In this document: piece after piece, positions 60,471 through 64,000 of the stretch
Numbering within the stretch: position 1 is the first letter of the stretch
Layout: each line of letters begins with the position of its first letter
DNA from: Streptomyces sp. AC512_CC834
GTDB lineage: Bacteria; Actinomycetota; Actinomycetes; Streptomycetales; Streptomycetaceae
NCBI RefSeq assembly: GCF_019049325.1
Contig: NZ_JAGMUO010000130.1
Location: forward strand, 160,467-224,466
Reading direction: 5' to 3'
DNA: 64,000 bases
Translations under genes and position numbers: made by a program
Notes under the pieces: model-generated
Told to the model about the DNA's origin: nothing
Seen by the model: only the letters and a program-made list of their open reading frames with translations
The model's database searches: none

Positions 60471-61205
60471 ATGCAATTCACTTCCGAACAGCGTCTCGAC
60501 GACGCTGTCCTCGAGCGCGAGTTCACCCTCGGTGAGATCCCCGGCATCCTGTGGACGCCCGCGTCCGCGTCCGCACCGACGCCGCTGATCCTGCTAGGCC
60601 CCCCTCCTCTCGGGCTGCGCAAGGCGTACCCCCGGCTGGTGGCCAGAGCCCGGCACGCTGCGGCGGACGGCTTCGCCACGGCCACCATCGAGCTCCCCGG
60701 AAGCGGCGGCCGGCCCCGTTGGCCCGCCGCCGAGCAGGGCCGCGCCGATCTGCGCCGGGCGATGGAGGCGGGCGAGCCGGTCAGCGACGTGATCATCGAC
60801 GCCCTCATCCTTCCGCTGGTCGACAAGGCGGTCCCGGAATGGCAGGCCGCCCTGGACGCTCTCCTCGCGCAGCCCGAGATCTGCGGCCCGGTCGGCTACT
60901 CGGGGGGAGTGATCTCCATCGGGACCCGGCTGGCGGTGGTCGAGCCGCGCATCTCGGCCGCCGTTCTGTTCGCCGGGAGTTTCGTCCCACGGGCCATGTT
61001 CGAGGAGGCCCGCCAGGTCACCATTCCGCTGCACGTCCTGCTGCAGTGGGACGACGAGGGGAACGACCGGCAGGCGGCCCTGGACCTGTTCGACGCCTTC
61101 GGCTCCAAGGAGAAGACCCTGCACGCCAACATGGGCGGACACACCGGCGTCCCGCAGTTCGCGGGGGACGCCGCGGGCCAGTTCTTCACCCGACACCTGA
61201 CGTGA
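60471..61205 (+). CDS. Alpha/beta-hydrolase (dienelactone-hydrolase-like)
   Basis: 244 residues from ATG 60471 (gaaggg seven bases before); ATG 60447 is the alternative. Nucleophile elbow GYSGGV within PEICGPVGYSGGVISIG, an oxyanion region PLILLGPPPLGLRKAYPRL, and catalytic His candidates near GGHTGVPQF. A small intracellular serine hydrolase, substrate unknown. Confidence 0.8.
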   Translation: MQFTSEQRLDDAVLEREFTLGEIPGILWTPASASAPTPLILLGPPPLGLRKAYPRLVARARHAAADGFATATIELPGSGGRPRWPAAEQGRADLRRAMEAGEPVSDVIIDALILPLVDKAVPEWQAALDALLAQPEICGPVGYSGGVISIGTRLAVVEPRISAAVLFAGSFVPRAMFEEARQVTIPLHVLLQWDDEGNDRQAALDLFDAFGSKEKTLHANMGGHTGVPQFAGDAAGQFFTRHLT

Positions 61206-61352
61206 CGCCGGGCCGTCAGGCCACCGGCAGACGGTAGCCGTATCGGCCAGGACACTGCCCATCCAGGGACAGGTCCCGGCCCTCCTCGGCTCTCTACACC
61301 ACAGGGCTCCTGCCAGGCTCTCGGCAGGAGCCCGCGCTGCCCTAAGCCATGA

Positions 61353-61500
61353 ACTGCTCAACATCTGCATGACATCACCGCCGCCTGCCACGACCACGTT
61401 CTGGCCCACCTGCGCGCAGTCGGCCTCGGTGCCCTCGCGGACCTCGGCTTCCGCGGCCTGGACAACGACGTACTCGACCCCGTGCCCCCTGGCGTGCCCA
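61353..61500 (+). pseudogene. Transposase remnant (IS5-like DDE type)
   Basis: The frame HDITAACHDHVLAHLRAVGL then GALADLGFRGLDNDVLDPV resembles the HDLTAA ... LADxGYxG core of DDE_Tnp_4/IS5-type transposases. A stop codon lies just upstream (61350-61352) and the downstream part reads into unrelated sequence. No inverted repeats or intact ends are seen. The flanking 61202-61571 contains no gene. Confidence 0.5.
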
Positions 61501-61571
61501 ACGAACAGACACGCCGGGGCACGCTCTGGAGGGTCAGGAGTGCTGTGCAGCAACAAAGACTGCGACCCCTG

Positions 61572-62162
61572 TCAGCGCTCAAGGGAATGGGCTTCCGCTG
61601 GACTTGCGTGACACTCTGCTGCTCCCACCTCAGGGCTCAGGCCCGCGCGCCGCTGCCGCACCATGAATACAGCCGCGACGACCGAGAGCATCAGGAAGAA
61701 CAGGGCGCCCGCGCCCGACATCACCGCCAGTACGGCTGCCCCGCCGCCCCCGACATCAGCTTCACGGGCGACTACCTGCGGATCGTCCGCCTGGTACCGG
61801 ACGATCATTGGGCTGCCGACAGAGCTTTTGCCGCCGCCGCTGCCCACCGGAAGATCCGCCACCACGGTCCGTCCATCGGCCTCGAACTCGACCCGGCAGT
61901 GGCCCACCATGCACGAGCCTTTCGTGTGCAACGTCGCACGAGCCCGCTCGCCGTCTTGGAGAGAGCGCAGGTGCTGGGCCGCCGGAAGCATCACCAGCAC
62001 CGACAGCGCGCCCAGCAGCAGCGCGAGCACCAGCGACGCCAGTACGGACGTGCGAGGTTTCAGGCCGCCGTTCTGCTGGTGTGTGCTGGAGGCACCTGCC
62101 TTCGATATGCCCTTCAGGACTCTCACCATCCGCTTCAGTTGGCGCCGAGGCGGTGTGCCCAC
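61572..62162 (-). CDS. DUF3592-like membrane protein
   Basis: 196 residues with two hydrophobic helices (SVLASLVLALLLGALSVLVMLPAA near 40-61 and VLAVMSGAGALFFLMLSVVAAVFMV near 143-167). Between them is a beta-type segment with a Cys pair (GSCMVGHCRVEFEADGRTVVADLPVG, and IVRYQADDPQVVA), which is the DUF3592-like layout. ATG 62162 may be too long; the internal ATG at 62128 is an alternative. Function unknown. Confidence 0.65.
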   Translation of the reverse strand: MGTPPRRQLKRMVRVLKGISKAGASSTHQQNGGLKPRTSVLASLVLALLLGALSVLVMLPAAQHLRSLQDGERARATLHTKGSCMVGHCRVEFEADGRTVVADLPVGSGGGKSSVGSPMIVRYQADDPQVVAREADVGGGGAAVLAVMSGAGALFFLMLSVVAAVFMVRQRRAGLSPEVGAAECHASPAEAHSLER

Positions 62163-62589
62163 GTCTCACACGTGGGGTGCACCTCGTACCCGTGTTGTGA
62201 ACAGGGTAAGAAGTCTGGCGAGGTGGCATCAGGCACTGATTCGGCACATCTGGCACGGCCCGGCTGCCTGCTGTCGGCAACAAAGATCGGCGGAGCGGCT
62301 TTGGGCTGGAGCTGCCTTGGGGTGAGAGTGGTCACGGCTCTCCAGATCGGCCCCATTGTGACGTGTACACGCAATTTGACCTGAGCGTACAGCGAGAAGC
62401 CATGAGCCACATGGACCGGCTACTCAAGAAGAGGCACCCGCGCCTCGGTCGTCAGTCACTGCGCTCGTCGATGGCAGACGTGGATGGCACGGCCTTTACC
62501 GTGCGGACGACCTCACCCACCAGCAGGCTACGAGTCTGATCCGTAGCTCTGGAGCGGTCAGAGAAAGGACAAACCGCTGCTGTACCACG
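62163..62589. other. Gene-poor stretch
   Basis: No convincing gene. A 45-codon ORF runs from ATG 62402 to TGA 62539 (starting MSHMDRLLKKRHPRL). In another frame the segment GLYRADDLTHQQATSLIRS at about 62485-62545 looks coding. Neither has a ribosome site, and both may be relics. Confidence 0.4.
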
Positions 62590-62925
62590 TCACAAGTCCA
62601 CTCGGGACTCCGTCTCGCGGGACTCTCGTCGCATTACAACATGTGCCGGTCTGAACGGCAGGCTACGCAGGGTCGGTTCCATGGCCTTGAAGAGTGCCTC
62701 GGCATCCGCACCATAGGCGTACAGCACGGCATTGCCTCCGCCGAATTCATTCCCGTCGACCTCACCGACACCCGCTTCCTCGACCGCGGAGGTCATGGCC
62801 CGCTCGGCGTCGTAGATGGCTTCGCGCTCGGCGAGTGAGCCGTACTGGTCATCGCTCAGACGATAGTGGGCAATGACGGCTTGCTCCAGCGTCTCTGCTT
62901 CGGTGAGATCAAACAGTGTGTCCAT
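62590..62925 (-). CDS. Hypothetical acidic protein
   Basis: 111 residues (MDTLFDLTEAETLEQAVIAHYRLSDDQYGSLAEREAIYDAERAMTSAVEEAGVGEVDGNEFGGGNAVLYAYGADAEALFKAMEP...), mixed alpha/beta without recognisable motif. The GNEFGGGNAVLYAYGADAEALF segment looks like a conserved core. Composition is less GC-biased than the window, consistent with an accessory origin. It resembles small hypothetical or immunity-like proteins, but I cannot place it. Confidence 0.55.
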   Translation of the reverse strand: MDTLFDLTEAETLEQAVIAHYRLSDDQYGSLAEREAIYDAERAMTSAVEEAGVGEVDGNEFGGGNAVLYAYGADAEALFKAMEPTLRSLPFRPAHVVMRRESRETESRVDL

Positions 62926-63011
62926 ACCCGCATGCTCCCACCCAGCTCTGACATCAGGCTCTCAGTTTGGAAGCTCGTGCGCTCTGATCTCGTCTCTCTC
63001 GGGTGTTGATG

Positions 63012-63521
63012 TCAGCCGCTGATGTCCCGAGGCAAGGGACCCATGACAGGTGGCCGTTCCGCCATCTGCCCGGAACACAGCATCTGGTGAGCCGGTCTTA
63101 CGAGGTCCCCCGGCAACGGATCAATCCCACGGACTCGGACGGCCACAACATCGATGACCACGGGCGACCGAGGCGTCTGAATCCTGACAAGCCGCCACCG
63201 GAAGCACTCAGGCACGGCCTTGGCCGGTAGTTCTGTCACTGCCAGGCTGACCCATCGGTCGTAGACCGTCGGGTAGACATGGATGTCAGCGTTGCACAGG
63301 GCGCAGGTCTGCGGCTCCATGGACGTCACGTCGTCGGGGTCCGGATTCGGCCGGGGCGGCGCTGTGGCACCTTCGTCCTGTGCCGTCCGGTTGGCGAGTT
63401 CGTTCCAACACGTATCGCAGAGTTCGGCTATGAGATCGATGCGCCCCCGACTGTGGACAGTCGAGCCGGTCTTTCCACAGTGCTGGCATGAGCGCTCGTC
63501 ACGGTCACCAGTCGACCCCAT
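63012..63521 (-). CDS. DUF6083-type zinc-ribbon protein
   Basis: 169 residues from ATG 63521; an upstream TTG at 63566 is the alternative. The first half has two zinc-binding CxxC pairs (CQHCGKTG, CDTCWNEL and later CALCNADIHVYPTVYDRWVSLA). The rest, LPAKAVPECFRWRLVRIQTPRSPVVIDVVAVRVRGIDPLPGDLVRPAHQMLC, matches the DUF6083 pattern found in Streptomyces accessory regions. Function unknown; metal-binding is likely. Confidence 0.7.
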   Translation of the reverse strand: MGSTGDRDERSCQHCGKTGSTVHSRGRIDLIAELCDTCWNELANRTAQDEGATAPPRPNPDPDDVTSMEPQTCALCNADIHVYPTVYDRWVSLAVTELPAKAVPECFRWRLVRIQTPRSPVVIDVVAVRVRGIDPLPGDLVRPAHQMLCSGQMAERPPVMGPLPRDISG

Positions 63522-63904
63522 GCATTCGAGTGTGAGCGAATCAGAGCAAACGGCAGTAGGTCGCAAATCGGCCTTATTGGCAGGTCAATCGCGCATCACA
63601 AGGCTTTGCCCTACACCGCCGGCCAACGAAGCACGACCTTCCCCACCACTCACCCCAACTCCCATCCCGTTCGCCGTCGGCCCGCACACGGTGGAGCGGG
63701 CGTGGTTCATGGCGTCCAGGGGGAGCGCGTCAGCGCGAACGACCTCGGCGCCATGCGCCGCGTCTGCTCGGCGCTGCCTGGGTCGACGGCGGGTCGGGAT
63801 GGGAGCACCCCACACACCCATCTACGGGCCCGCGGTCGGTGGCGGCGCCCCTTATCCGGGTGTGGGCCCGCGCCTCGTGCAGGCCCTTGATGAGGTGATG
63901 AGGT
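63522..63904. other. Gene-poor right flank
   Basis: A minus-strand frame (63585-63821) with HGAEVVRADALPLDAMNHAR is open but has no supporting family or ribosome site. Codon use looks accessory. I see no gene I can defend. Confidence 0.4.
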
Positions 63905-64000
63905 GTCAACGGTCATTGAGATGCCCAGGTGGGTGGCCGTTGGAGGCCCAGGCTGGTGGCCATCAGAAACCCAGGCGTGTGGCCAGTGGTGTTCCCGGGG
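63905..64000 (+). mobile_element. Probable end of an insertion element (IS21-like) running off the window
   Basis: The boundary tgtcaacggtcattgagat at 63903-63921 is followed by at least three imperfect copies of a 22-24-bp unit: cccaggtgggtggcc, cccaggctggtggcc, cccaggcgtgtggcc. Multiple internal terminal repeats after a TGTCAA-type end are typical of IS21-family elements. The transposase lies beyond the right edge, so the call is provisional. Confidence 0.4.

Noticed and set aside
1..64000. CRISPR arrays, rRNA and tRNA genes
   Set aside because: No evenly spaced repeat-spacer units, and no tRNA cloverleaf or rRNA sequence was recognised by eye. A covariance-model search would be the decisive check.

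Overview
The window is a high-GC actinobacterial chromosome segment, almost certainly Streptomyces. GTG starts are frequent, coding bias is strongly GC-rich, and there are Streptomyces hallmark families: paired XRE/DUF397/HATPase genes, a SARP regulator, FO synthase, and many divergent regulator/target pairs. The gene order TetR - kbpA - afsK - secreted protein - afsS - afsR - ... - fbiC - ... - D,D-carboxypeptidase - GPP34 protein - XRE/DUF397 - glutathione peroxidase matches what I remember of the afs region of the S. coelicolor core chromosome. That comparison is from memory; I ran no search.

Layout. 0.2-8.8 kb: an anti-sigma-type ATPase, a GlxA-type regulator divergent to an MFS transporter, a flavin monooxygenase, a GNAT acetyltransferase, a 25-bp tandem repeat block, two flavin-split-barrel enzymes and a TetR regulator. 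8.9-19.5 kb: the AfsK/AfsR secondary-metabolism switch. It has KbpA (AfsK inhibitor family), the AfsK kinase with its activation-loop threonine, AfsS with three DNAMP repeats, AfsR, and a tandem 11-bp AfsR-type box in front of afsS. A small accessory stretch (13.0-15.9 kb) with a nucleotidyltransferase-like gene, a broken AbiEi-like gene, a phosphotransferase and DUF397 debris lies between afsK and afsS.

19.6-26.6 kb: a DUF385 (F420-type) reductase, an exonuclease/phosphatase-fold protein, a Tat-exported PHP hydrolase, bifunctional FO synthase FbiC (F420 biosynthesis), a degenerate L,D-transpeptidase-like protein and a DUF2165 membrane protein. 26.6-33 kb: a GNAT-like protein, an XRE-DUF397-ATPase-HTH module, a serine beta-lactamase-fold hydrolase, an ADP-ribosylglycohydrolase-fold protein lacking the metal-site aspartates, and a VOC protein. 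33-42.4 kb: a sodium:solute symporter, a large membrane protein, a D,D-carboxypeptidase with a roughly 490-residue acidic cytoplasmic tail, a GPP34 protein, and the second XRE/DUF397 pair. 42.4-59.9 kb: regulator-target pairs, namely MerR, glutathione peroxidase, ArsR/MFS, a PP2C phosphatase, virginiamycin B lyase with a DUF5701 partner and TetR, a DHA2 efflux pump, a beta-helical membrane protein, SDR/XRE, a two-component system, and TetR/epimerase flanking a 48-bp perfect palindrome.

60-64 kb looks eroded: a PIN-domain remnant, a hydrolase, a transposase remnant, orphan small genes, and repeats at the right edge that resemble the end of an insertion element. I saw no rRNA or tRNA genes, no CRISPR array, and no complete biosynthetic gene cluster. 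The functional theme is regulation (AfsK/AfsR, two-component, SARP, TetR/MerR/ArsR/XRE) plus redox cofactor F420 and envelope maintenance.
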